From NCBI GenBank assembly GCA_963786195.1, contig CAWAYH010000006.1, positions 124,001-188,000 of the forward strand: 64,000 bases of DNA, in the 5' to 3' direction. This document shows positions 42,617 to 51,730 of the stretch, in pieces (the stretch's first letter is position 1; each line of letters opens with the position of its first letter). The translations under genes and the position numbers were made by a program. This stretch comes from CAWAYH01 sp963786195. GTDB lineage: Bacteria; Acidobacteriota; Vicinamibacteria; Vicinamibacterales; 2-12-FULL-66-21. Under the pieces are notes generated by a model that was not told the origin of the DNA, made no database searches, and saw only the letters and a program-made list of their open reading frames with translations.

Positions 42617-42690
42617 TGTCCGGCTTCAGCCGGACCTCGGTAGTGTCCGGCTTCAGCCGGACCACGTGATAGTCCGCCTAAAGGCGGACG
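42613..42690. repeat. Triple hairpin repeat GTAGTGTCCGGCTTCAGCCGGACC
   Basis: Two identical 24-bp units (42613-42636 and 42640-42663), each a hairpin around GTCCGGCTTCAGCCGGAC, are followed by a diverged third, AGTCCGCCTAAAGGCGGACG (42671-42690). It lies between the BACON stop and the convergent GH127 stop. This unit type is common in Vicinamibacteria intergenic DNA (recollection, not checked here). Confidence 0.88.
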
Positions 42691-42697
42691 CCACATA

Positions 42698-45083
42698 TCA
42701 CTTCACGCGCCATTCGATCAGGCCGAATTCCCGCCAGTCCATTTCCTTGTCGAGGAACATCGCTTCAGGCGGACCAATCGAGCCCGATTTGTAGTGGGTG
42801 GTCTGCGGTTCCACTTCTATGCGGATCGCGGTCGTCGTGACCGGCGCGAACTGGACGCGGTTGAATCTGTCTTTCACGACGTCGTACGAGCCTTTTGCCG
42901 ACACGGGCTTCCACGCGCTGCCGTCCTTGTACACGACCCGCCAGGATGATGGCAGCTTGCAGAAGCGCCGATCGTCCGCCCAGTAGACCTCGCTGCTCGA
43001 CACCGTCGTCGGTTTCCGGAACTCGTATTCCACCCACGCGGGTTGACCCACCGGCGGACGCATACGGAAGTACAGATTGGACTCATCCGCGGAGCTCAAC
43101 GGATCGATGCCATCGTAGACCGCGGCGATGTCATCGTTCTGATCGTTGTAGCCCGTCCACTTCTTCTCGATCCCTCCCGACGACGTCACGTGCGCGACGG
43201 CGTCCGGCGGCAGGACCGGCGCGACCCTGGCCTTGTCCGGGCGACGCGCGAGCCAGACCTGCATCTCGCCCGGGCCACGATTCGCCCACGCGTAGTACGG
43301 GATCGCGACGAGCTGGTGCGGTCTCGTTCTCAGACCGCGGCCGTCCTTGTCGCGGTCGAGCGCTTCCACCGTCCCGGTGACGACCTCGATCCCGTTCAGC
43401 AGATCCGAGCGGAATTCACTCCTGAACCGAGCGCCATCCGGAACGACGATGTTCAGCGCGCGCCCGCCATTGTCCGTCCACTCTGCCGCATAGACGAGCG
43501 GGCCACGCACCAGCGCGAGCCGGCCCTCGTCGTCTTTCACCCGATCGTCGGCGAGCACCCGGCGCACCGGCATCGGCAGCGTCAGCTCGATGACGTCGCC
43601 GGGGTTCCAGCGTCGGGAGATGCGCGCGAAGCCCTTGACGGTGGTATCAGCCGAGAACTTGATCGGCGATCCGTTGACGGTCAGCACAACCGGATCCTGC
43701 TGCCGATCGTCGAAGCGATACAGATTGCCGGGCATCACCTCGTTCCGCGTCCAGCCGGGAATCCGGACGTTGACGGCGAACGTCGCGCTGCGTTCCGGAT
43801 CGACCCGGATCCTCGTCCGCCCCTCCCAGGGATACCGTGTCTCCTGCTTCAGAGCGACGTTGTTCTGCCCCACCTTCACCCGCGCGCTGCTGCCGATGAA
43901 CAGGTTCACGTAGAGGTCGTCGCGCGTGCTCGACGTCGCGTAGATGTAGGTGCCGAGGGATGCGATCAGGCGGACGACGTTCGGCGGGCAGCAGGGCGTG
44001 TTGATCCATTCGAACCGCTCGTACCCGCCGTAAGACGTGAGCGGATTCTGATAGAAGAAACGGTCACCTTTGGAGGAGACACCGGTGAGTACGCCGTTGT
44101 AGAGAATTCGCTCCATCAGGTCTATGTAGCGCGCGTCCTGATACATCAGGAACATCCGGTGGTTCCAGAGCGCGTAGCCATAGGAGGCGCAGGTTTCGTT
44201 CCAGGCGCTGAGATTCGGCAATTCGTAGGGCGATCCGAACTGCTCGTGGAACCGGATCGATCCGAGGCCGCCGATGAGATACGTCTTGTGGGAGGCCGCG
44301 TCCTCCCAGATGTGATTCAGCGCCTGCGCGTACGACGGCGTCCGCGTGATCGCGGCGACGTCGGCGAGGGGCATGTAGAGGTAGGTCGCGCGCACCGCGT
44401 GTCCGACGGCCTCGGTCTGCTGGGTGACGGGCATGTGATCCTGCGCGTAGGTGCGATCGACCGCGTACTCGCCCTGGCGCGGATAGTCGGCCTTGCCGCG
44501 TTCGTCCAGGAAGAACCTGGCGAGCTTCCAGTACCGCGCGTCGCCTGTCTGACGGTACAGGCTGATGAGACCGATCTTGAGTCCCTCGTGGCCGGAGATG
44601 TAGGTCTTCTTGCCGGGACCGTACGCCGCATCCACGCGATCCGCCGCCGCAACGGCGGCATCGAGCATCTTGCGCTTGCCGGTCGCCTGGTAGTACGCCA
44701 CCGCGGCTTCGAGGAAATACCCTGAGAGCCCAATCCCTGACTCGTTTCTCGACTGGCGCGATTCGAGAGCGGCGACGGACTTGTCGATCAGGCCGTCGAC
44801 GTACCTGTTCGAGCTCCGGATCGGGGCGACGGGACAGCATATAGGCCGCCGCTTCGATGAGCCTGGGATTGTCTACGCGTCCGCGCTCTCCGAACTTTCG
44901 GAAGAGATACTGAATCGAGACCGTCCGGTTGGTCTCGATCTTCGGCGCCCAGAACTGGTCCGCGATCTCGACCTGCGAGTACGGCACGGGCTGGAGCGCG
45001 TAGTCGGTGTCAGCGGCGGAACTGCTGCAGGCGGTCAGAGCGGCGGTCACGCACAGGGCGCCGAGCAGACGACGAATCGGCAT
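42698..45083 (-). CDS. GH127-type beta-L-arabinofuranosidase-like protein, one frameshift
   Basis: About 795 residues with a lipoprotein signal (LTAC). It has the DUF1680/GH127 (alpha/alpha)6 barrel: HMPVTQQTEAVGHAVRATYL, the acid NETCASYGYALWNHRM, and the cysteine nucleophile segment EWINTPCCPPNVVRLIASLG, both zinc/nucleophile elements of GH127 enzymes such as HypBA1. The C-terminal part adds beta domains, ending in a discoidin-like region (VEYEFRKPTTVSSSEVYWAD). A frame break near 44805 (one extra G in CAGGTAC on the coding strand) joins the N-terminal ELEQ to YVDGLID. The family removes arabinofuranose from plant cell-wall glycoproteins and pectin. The ATG at 45083 follows GAGGG. Confidence 0.9.
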
Positions 45084-45232
45084 ATCGAAACCCTCTTCTA
45101 TCGCGGTGGGCGTTCGCGCGCGGTGGGCGTTCGCGCGGCCAAGCTTATCGCATACGGCTGGCACCGTGTTCATGCTATCCACGTCCGATGTTGGACACCG
45201 AAAGACCAGCCTGACTCGGCCACACCGCTTAT

Positions 45233-46864
45233 CTATTTCCCGTACACCCGTGGCAGGTCGCGCTTGAGCCGTTCGGGGAGGTTGGGTTGACCGGCGACGA
45301 GCGCAGCAAACCGGTGGTCGTCCACGACGGTCAGCGGATCGAGGTCGATCGGAATCAGCGGAATGGGATCCGCCGCGGCGCGTGCGGCGACGTCGGCCGC
45401 CGACTCGCCCACTCCGAGCGGAGGCTTCAACCGCACCAGCGTGCCGTCGAAGCGTGCGTGGTCCAGTTCCAGGAACCATCGTTCGTCCTGGGGCGCATTC
45501 GGTGACGCTGCCCGCGCTCCCTGAGCCACGCGGTGGCTCGAGCCCAGCTCCGGCAGCCGTTGGAGCGCGTCCGCCAGCCGCTCGGTGGCGTCGCTCAGCG
45601 ACAGCACCCCGACGACGGGATCGGCGGTGGCCTGTTTCAGGTTGAGCGCCCGCGACGACTGCCCCACGCGTAACGGCTCGCCATCGTCTCCAAACTTCTT
45701 CATGAGGCGTGTCGATCCGTAGCGCGGAATGCCGTTGATGACGACCAGCGTCACGGTCGTCTCGCGCGCGTCGAGCAGGCTGTCGTACGGATCGCCGGTC
45801 TGGCCGTCGATGACCACCAGGTCGGCGCGCTTGCCGGGCTCGATCGAGCCCAGCGCGGCGTCCCACTTGAGCAGCCGCGCGGCGTTGATCGTCGCCATGG
45901 CGACGAGCTCGCGGTCGCTGAATCCGCCGCCGGCTTCGTCGTTCATGATCCGCGCGACCTTCAGCTCCGCCAGGAGATTCTTCGATCCGGTCGGCGACCA
46001 GTCGGATCCCAGCGCCATCAGCACGCCTTCGGTGCGCGCGCGCGTGATGTCGGAGGTCCCGCCATACAGCAACAGGTTGCTGAAGGGCGACCACACCATG
46101 CTGCCCTCGTGCGTCGCCAGCGTGGCGTAGTCGTCGTCGCGGAGACCGCAGCAGTGGATGCCGCCCAGCGTGCGCGTGATCGCCCACTGGTCGGACTCGA
46201 TCTGAAGCGCCTGGAAATGCCGGCGGGCCGTGTCGTCGACGCCCTCGCTGAGATGCAGGAGCAGCAGCGAGCTCTCGCGCTGGAGTTTCTCGAGGAATTT
46301 CGACGCGTCCCCGGCTTCCACGTCGGCGATGCGCGTGGACGCTTCCGGCAGATCGGGATCGTCGGTCTGCTCGACGTTGCGGACGATGCCGCGGTAGAAG
46401 CGCCGGATGCCCGAGTTCGACGACAACGAGACACCCTGGGTCGTCGTCACGCCCGACACGAGGCACTTGGCTTCGACGTAACGCACGACCGATTGCACCA
46501 GGCCGTCGGTGCTCCCGAGCACCGCCGCAGGACGCGAGACGAGCTGTCGATACTCGGGACGTCCGCCCCAGATGCCGCGGTTCTCGAAGCGCTCCGTCAG
46601 CGCCCACAGCGGAAGCGCGTTGTAGCTCAGGTGGTTGTGCAGCTCGATCAGGCCGGGAAAGATCGTTCCGCCCGTGCGGACGATCTGCACGCCCTGCATG
46701 CCGGGCGGTGCCGGCGCGTCGGCCGGCGCCACCGACACGATTCGCGCGGCGTCGACGTAGACACGCCCGCGCTTGATGACATCGAACGCCGCGTTCATGG
46801 TGACCACGCGGCCTTCCAGCGCGTAACGCGGACTCTCGAGCGGGTCGATGGGCAGGTCGGGCAC
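45233..46864 (-). CDS. Amidohydrolase superfamily protein
   Basis: A 543-residue metal-dependent hydrolase without a clear signal peptide. Zinc-binding pattern: HNH in FPGLIELHNHLSYN, then LLLLHLSEG, and a catalytic Asp in GVLMALGSDWSPTG. A C-terminal segment of about 120 residues (LGSSHRVAQGARAASPNAPQ, DHARFDGTLVRLKPPLG) follows the urease-like composite domain. The exact substrate is unknown. It starts (GTG) 12 bp after the tandem UDG-like gene in the same direction, so they are probably one operon. Confidence 0.85.
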   Translation of the reverse strand: MPDLPIDPLESPRYALEGRVVTMNAAFDVIKRGRVYVDAARIVSVAPADAPAPPGMQGVQIVRTGGTIFPGLIELHNHLSYNALPLWALTERFENRGIWGGRPEYRQLVSRPAAVLGSTDGLVQSVVRYVEAKCLVSGVTTTQGVSLSSNSGIRRFYRGIVRNVEQTDDPDLPEASTRIADVEAGDASKFLEKLQRESSLLLLHLSEGVDDTARRHFQALQIESDQWAITRTLGGIHCCGLRDDDYATLATHEGSMVWSPFSNLLLYGGTSDITRARTEGVLMALGSDWSPTGSKNLLAELKVARIMNDEAGGGFSDRELVAMATINAARLLKWDAALGSIEPGKRADLVVIDGQTGDPYDSLLDARETTVTLVVINGIPRYGSTRLMKKFGDDGEPLRVGQSSRALNLKQATADPVVGVLSLSDATERLADALQRLPELGSSHRVAQGARAASPNAPQDERWFLELDHARFDGTLVRLKPPLGVGESAADVAARAAADPIPLIPIDLDPLTVVDDHRFAALVAGQPNLPERLKRDLPRVYGK

Positions 46865-46875
46865 GGGTTCGGTGG

Positions 46876-48718
46876 TCAGTCGCTAGCATCAGGGCCGTCT
46901 AGCACGACGTCCGGGGCATGCTCGAGCGCGTCGTGTTCCGCGGCCGACAGCGGCTCCGGTGGAAGGTTGAACGCCCAGGTCGGCATGAGCACCTTGTAGT
47001 AGTCGTGCGAGGCGCTGCCGCCTGCCGACGAACGAACGGCACGGTCGCCCGAGCTTCCCTGCCAGCGCAGCGTGCCGTACGGCAGATCGATTCTCGGAAT
47101 TTGCCCGCGCCGCCCATCGTAGGCGAACGTCGGCGACGCCAGATCCTTCGGATAGGTCAGGTTCCGGATTTCCTGCAGCGCGCGCTGCCAGTCTGCGAGG
47201 GCGTCCGGCTCGCGCCACGCCTTCATCTCCACGTTCGGCACCCCGGAAGGAAGTGCGCTCTGGATGTGGCCGCGCAGTCGCCGGGCGTGCTGGCCGACGA
47301 ACAGCGCGAGCGCCGTAGACCCTCCGGTGACAGTCCGCTCCACAATCGTCCGGTAGAGCTGACGGACCTGCGTGTTGTCGACGATGTCCCGCACGCGATC
47401 GACCGGAAGGCCGAGCGTATCGACCGGCAGCACGCGCAGGATCGCGTAGCTGCGCGTGATGCCCATCGCGCGCAGGAGCTCCTGGAACCGCTGGCCCGCG
47501 TCGCCGGTCATCGCGCGAAACGTGAAGCAGATCGTCGTGCGACTCCTGATCGGCAAAGACGAGGACGCGCGCTTCCGTGAAGCGGCCGCGATAGATAGGA
47601 CCGTAGCCGAACGATGGATGCGCGGCCACACCGAGCGCCTTGAAGTCCGGCCATCCCAAACCGGGTTCGCCGCCCATCAGCAGGCGTGCGAGCGACGCGC
47701 CGGGACCGGCGTCGAACTCCTCGAACGCGTGCCGCGGCGGCTCGTACGGCAGGTCGCCGGGTTCGTCTGCGTAGCCTTCGACGCTGCCGGCGGCAGTGGA
47801 TGCATACGACACTGACGCCGCGTACTCGCCGTCTTCCGAGAACATCTGTATGCCGCGCTGCGAATCCTTGCGATTGCTCGACGTTCCGCCCTGGCCAACC
47901 CGCCAGCTGACGCCGTACGGAAGATCCCGGAACGGAATCGGCGCGCTGCGATACACGAAGGCACTGGCGTTCGCGCGCTCGCCACCGGGGTCGACCGGCA
48001 GCCACGACGGATCGGCGGCCACCCAGTCGTCGATCCGGCCGAGCGCGCGCTTGAAGTCCGCGATGATCGCGCTCGTGGACCCACCCTGCCCCCCGGCGCC
48101 GGGATGGACGACGCCGACGATGCGCGTCTTTGGATCGATGGCGCTTGCCGCACACTGGCTGACGTCATGCGAACCTGCGGGACAGGTTCCGCCGCGGGAC
48201 TTCACCCAGCTGTGCACGGTCTCCTTGGCTGCCCGCCCGACCGCCACGACGAGACGGAGATCGTTGCGCTCGACGAGGTAGTCGAACAACGCGTGCCGGT
48301 GTTTGACGATCGGCGAGTCGGGATTCTGGGCGAGCCAGAGCAGCTCCTCACCGGTGTACTGACCGAAGATCGGATAGACGAACGTGTTGAGGAAGAGATA
48401 CGACTGCGTGATGCCGATGTGCCGCAGGACATGCTGCAGGCGGCCGCCCGTGCCGCCGACGAACGAGCGATGACCGAGCGACTCGTCCTGCGCGCCTTCC
48501 TGCCCGATGACGAGCACTCGTGCGGCGCCATCCGTCAGCCGCCCGCGATAGAACATCGGACCGAAGTGCCACCGGAATTCGTCGCGGCCGCTCAGCGCGC
48601 GGCCGAGCCCGCGGTAGTTGGGCGTTTCGGAGAAGATGCGCGCCCAGCGCCGGTTCGTCGGGGGACCCGGATCGAAGTCCCACGGCTGGCCGCGATCTCG
48701 AAGAAAGTCATCGGCCAT
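46876..48718 (-). CDS. Tandem uracil-DNA-glycosylase-like protein, one frameshift
   Basis: About 613 residues built from two UDG-superfamily-like halves. Half 1 (residues 1-290): VLVIGQEGAQDESLGHRSF in place of the family-4/5 GEAPGxxE motif, FVGGTGGRLQHVLRHIGI, FLNTFVYP, VVAVGRAA, and an HP motif in GVVHPGAGG. Half 2 (about 375-600) repeats the pattern: VLVFADQESHDDLLH, FRAMTGDAG, FQELLRAMGITRSYAI, LFVGQHARRL, but has no HP motif. Each half also ends with a DLPYG module (IPFRDLPYGVSWRVGQGG and IPRIDLPYGTLRWQGSSG), which confirms whole-unit duplication. No CxxC iron-sulfur ligands of family 4 are apparent. A single inserted base near 47521 breaks half 2. The substrate is unknown; half 2 looks degenerate and may be structural. 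Confidence 0.75.
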
Positions 48719-48832
48719 GGTTCGCGTATTTTACCCGCTCCGCGCGCGGCGACCAGATGAGGTTGAACGGCTGTGGTGGCTTCCGTGACGCGGCGCGTGA
48801 ACTGTCCGTGTCCTCAGCGTTGTCCGCGGATG

Positions 48833-49816
48833 TCACGCTGTGAACGTCGCGAACTTTCCGCTCTCGACGAGATCGGCGAACGCTTCGACGAGTTCCGCGC
48901 GACGCCAGCCGCTCGTCACCTGATCGCGCAGGAGACGCACGCCTTCCTGCGCGCTCTTGGGTCCCTGATACGGCCGCGTGGTCGTCACCGCGTCGTACAC
49001 GTCCACGAGTCCGATGATCTGCGCAACGATCGGGATCGCGTCGCCGGCGAGCCCGTCGGGATAGCCGGATCCATCGAGGCGCTCGTGGTGATGACGGATG
49101 ATGGGACGCACGGACTGCAGCGAGCGAAGGCTGCCGCACAACGACTCGCCGATGACCGTGTGAGACTTCACGAGCTCGAATTCGTGCGGCTCCAGCGGGC
49201 CTGACCGGCGGATCACGGCGTCGGGGATCGCGAGCATGCCGATGTCGTGCAGGAATCCACCGCGGTGAAGCGCGTGCAGCTCATCGTCGTGCAGGCCGAG
49301 CGAACGGCCCAGCGCGGTCGCGTAGTTCGCCATCCGGTGACAATGCCCTTCCGTGTTGCCATCGCGCGCTTCGATCAGAACGGCCAGCGCCATGATGATG
49401 GACGTCGCGGAATCGAGATCGTCTGTAAATCGTTTCATGCGGACCAGCGTCCGCACGCGCGCCAGCAGCTCCTGGGGATCGACCGGCTTGTCCAGGAAAT
49501 CGTCGGCGCCAGCGTCGAGCCCCTCGATCCGCTTGGAGCGATCGCCGAGGCCCGTGACCAGGACGATCGGCGTCAGCCGGCTGATGGGGTCCTGTTTGAG
49601 GCGGCGGCAGATCTCGATGCCGTTCAGGCCGGGGAGCATCACATCGAGCACGACGAGATCGGGAGGCTTGTGCGCAATTGCGGCAAGCGCGGCCGGACCG
49701 TCGGCCGCCACGTCGACGGCGTAGCCCTCGCGCGTCAGCAATCGGCCCAGCACATCGGCGACAGTCCGGTCATCGTCCACGACCAGCACCCTGGCCATGG
49801 ACCGCACGTCGGTCAT
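48833..49816 (-). CDS. Response regulator with HD-GYP output domain
   Basis: A 327-residue protein. The receiver domain covers residues 8-125: acidic pocket D14-D16, phospho-acceptor D58 (DLVVLDVM), switch Lys in DKPVD (residue 110). The output domain is HD-GYP: HRMANYATALGRSLG, HDIGM (190-194), and HHERLDGSGYPDG (243-255), all metal and GYP residues kept, so it should be an active cyclic-di-GMP phosphodiesterase. The ATG at 49816 follows GGGAGGAG; an alternative start is six codons downstream. No histidine kinase is adjacent. It diverges from the kinase-BRCT gene across a 242-bp AT-rich gap. Confidence 0.93.
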   Translation of the reverse strand: MTDVRSMARVLVVDDDRTVADVLGRLLTREGYAVDVAADGPAALAAIAHKPPDLVVLDVMLPGLNGIEICRRLKQDPISRLTPIVLVTGLGDRSKRIEGLDAGADDFLDKPVDPQELLARVRTLVRMKRFTDDLDSATSIIMALAVLIEARDGNTEGHCHRMANYATALGRSLGLHDDELHALHRGGFLHDIGMLAIPDAVIRRSGPLEPHEFELVKSHTVIGESLCGSLRSLQSVRPIIRHHHERLDGSGYPDGLAGDAIPIVAQIIGLVDVYDAVTTTRPYQGPKSAQEGVRLLRDQVTSGWRRAELVEAFADLVESGKFATFTA

Positions 49817-50058
49817 CGCTCGGCACTCCTCCCGGAGTCAGCTTGCCTGCGGGGAAGACCAAAGTCAACCTAACTTGTTGTAAAAATTAGAGATAGACAA
49901 CATTCGGCAGTTTAAGGACAGACCTCATCATTAATGAAAACGTCGGCCGGGGTCGGACCGAACACACCGGAAGGTGCTGAGGGTGCTGGAGACGACTCCT
50001 TGTCGCGGGACGAGGAGGCGCAAGCTATGCTGATCGAGTCGGATCGCGACTCCCGCCC
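49817..50058. other. AT-rich divergent promoter region with short GGTGCTGA repeats
   Basis: The region between the HD-GYP and kinase-BRCT starts is AT-rich at 49868-49938. At 49973-49993 it carries AGGTGCTGAGGGTGCTGGAG, the same unit that forms the array at 51217-51330. I cannot place either promoter with confidence. Confidence 0.5.
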
Positions 50059-51216
50059 ATGGCGAAACACGCAGCAACCACGCGAACCACCAGGTCCATC
50101 CACATTCCGCGCGAGCATCCCGGACAGCTGCTCACGTCAGGACAGGTCATCGCCAGCCCGGAGACGAACCTCCAGTACCGCGTCCAGCGCCTGCTGGGCC
50201 AGGGCGGGTTCGGCCAGGTCTATCTGGCGACGCGGCGCGGGCGCTCACGCGTCGTTCCGGACGTCGTGTGCATCAAGGTCAGCCCGCACATCGACGGATG
50301 GGTGCGCGAGGCGTACTTCGGGCAGCTGCTCGACGATCATCCACGGGCCATTCGCGTCTTCGACATGTTTCCGCTGATGCGCGCGGACGGGCGTGTTCTC
50401 TACTACCTGGTCCTCGAGTACGCAAGCGAGGGCGACCTCAGCGCGTTCCTGCAGCGGGCCGGCAAAGCGTGGCCGGAGCGCGTCGCGCGCCGGGAGATCG
50501 CGGGGATTCTCGAAGTGCTCGGCAAGCTGCATCGCGGGCAACTCCTGCACCGCGACCTGACGCCGCTGAACGTGTTCGTCTGCGACGGCCGGCGCCTCAA
50601 GCTCGGGGATTTCGGGATCGTCCGGCAGCAGACCGATCGCCGCGGCATCACGGCCCACACGCTGAACGCGTCGATGGTGCCGAGCGATGTGCTGGCCAGC
50701 GCGGCGCCCAAGTGGCAGGCGCGCGACGACGTGTATCAGGTGGGGCAACTGCTGGGGATGCTGGTCAAGGGCGACGCGCGGGAGCGCATCCGACCGTACG
50801 AGGTCCGTCGCTTCACGTGCAGCGATCACCTGAAGGAAATCGTCTATCGCTGCATCGGCGAGCGGCGGAAGCGGTACGAGAGCGCCGACGAGCTGATCGC
50901 GGCGCTCAACACGCCGCCGGCGCGGCTGAAGGCGGGCGTGCGGAAGACGCTCAAGGGCGTGCACCTGGCGTTCACGGGCATCCTGACCGCGACGCGCAAG
51001 GAGGCCGCGCGCGCCGCCCGCCGCGCCGGAGCCATCGTCCACGGCGGGCCGTCCGCGCACACGACGGTCGTCGTCCGCGGCCGCCCGAATCCGCTGCAGG
51101 CCGCCGGCCGCGACGGCGGCCGCAAGCTGATGGAAATCAAGCGCCTGCGTGAAAAAGGCCACAAGATCACGCTGCTGAACGAAACGCAGTTCTGGCGCCT
51201 CGTCAAACGCAACTGA
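50059..51216 (+). CDS. Ser/Thr protein kinase with C-terminal BRCT domain
   Basis: A 385-residue soluble protein. Residues 40-285 are a Hanks-type kinase with all catalytic residues: glycine loop GQGGFGQVY (47-55), Lys73 (VCIKVS), HRDLTPLN (164-171) and DFG (184-186). There is no transmembrane helix and no PASTA or propeller domain. Residues 298-382 match a BRCT domain: KGVHLAFTGILTATRKEA at its start, the RRAGAIVHGG turn in place of the usual GG, AHTTVVVRG, and a final hydrophobic-Trp segment (ITLLNETQFWRLV). Bacterial BRCT domains are otherwise known mainly from NAD-dependent DNA ligase and bind DNA ends or phosphopeptides. The frame is intact. The start ATG lacks an obvious ribosome-binding site. 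Confidence 0.82.
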   Translation: MAKHAATTRTTRSIHIPREHPGQLLTSGQVIASPETNLQYRVQRLLGQGGFGQVYLATRRGRSRVVPDVVCIKVSPHIDGWVREAYFGQLLDDHPRAIRVFDMFPLMRADGRVLYYLVLEYASEGDLSAFLQRAGKAWPERVARREIAGILEVLGKLHRGQLLHRDLTPLNVFVCDGRRLKLGDFGIVRQQTDRRGITAHTLNASMVPSDVLASAAPKWQARDDVYQVGQLLGMLVKGDARERIRPYEVRRFTCSDHLKEIVYRCIGERRKRYESADELIAALNTPPARLKAGVRKTLKGVHLAFTGILTATRKEAARAARRAGAIVHGGPSAHTTVVVRGRPNPLQAAGRDGGRKLMEIKRLREKGHKITLLNETQFWRLVKRN

Positions 51217-51330
51217 GGGTGCTGAAGGTGCTATAGGTGCTGTAGGTGCTGAAAGGTGCTCGTGCACCCTCAGCACCCCAGCACCCTCAGCACCCCAGCA
51301 CCTTCAGCACCTTCAGCACCGTCAGCACCT
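51217..51330. repeat. Inverted array of GGTGCTGAA / TTCAGCACC units
   Basis: Directly after the kinase stop, five GGTGCT-based units on the plus strand are followed by ten CAGCACC units, so the two halves can pair in a long hairpin. The same unit recurs at 49973-49993 and 61671-61742. It precedes the PadR promoter and may act as a terminator for the kinase transcript. Confidence 0.85.
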
Positions 51331-51347
51331 TCCGCTATTCAAACCTT

Positions 51348-51376
51348 TTGACGCTACATATACATCTAAGTAACAT
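51348..51376 (+). promoter_or_regulatory. Probable PadR-operon promoter, leaderless
   Basis: TTGACG (51348-51353) and TAACAT (51371-51376) are spaced by 17 bp in an AT-rich stretch. The ATG at 51383 lies where transcription would begin and no ribosome-binding site is visible, so the mRNA is probably leaderless. Confidence 0.5.
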
Positions 51377-51382
51377 ATTGCC

Positions 51383-51730
51383 ATGTCATATAGCGCAGGC
51401 CTCGACCGCGAGCTCAAGAAAGGCAGCGCCGAGCTGCTCGTCCTCGCGCTGGTCGAAGTGCGCGCGCGCCACGGGTACGAGATCGCCAAGCTGATCGAGA
51501 CCGGCTCGCGCGGCACCGTGCGGTTCAACGTCGCCTCGCTGTACCCCCTGCTCTACCGGCTCGAAAAGCGCGGGTGGATTCGCGGCACGTGGGTGGAGAA
51601 AGCCGGCCAGCGCCGCCGGCGCTTCTATCGCCTCACACCCGCCGGCCGCAAGGTGCTCGCCGCCCAGCGCAGCGGCTGGCGCAACTTCGTCGCGGCCATC
51701 AACCGCATCGCGTTGATCGACCATGTCTGA
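51383..51730 (+). CDS. PadR family transcriptional regulator
   Basis: A 115-residue winged-helix regulator: ELLVLALVEVRARHGYEIAK (recognition region), TVRFNVASLYPLLYRLEKRG and GWIRGTW, then the wing with QRRRRFYRLTPAGRKVL. PadR proteins repress neighbouring transporter genes. Its stop overlaps the start of the ABC permease by eight bases, so the two are co-transcribed and translationally linked. This PadR-permease pairing is a hallmark of Acidobacteria. The short PadR remnant at 4747-4848 is a truncated relative. Confidence 0.92.
   Translation: MSYSAGLDRELKKGSAELLVLALVEVRARHGYEIAKLIETGSRGTVRFNVASLYPLLYRLEKRGWIRGTWVEKAGQRRRRFYRLTPAGRKVLAAQRSGWRNFVAAINRIALIDHV

Noticed and set aside
46876..51216. 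Anti-phage defence island
   Set aside because: UDG-like, HD-GYP and kinase-BRCT genes sit together, but there is no nuclease, toxin, restriction or mobile gene to support a defence island; kept only as a context observation.
50245..51276. Minus-strand frame opposite the kinase-BRCT gene
   Set aside because: Shadow of the kinase gene; His/Asp/Arg-rich without motifs.
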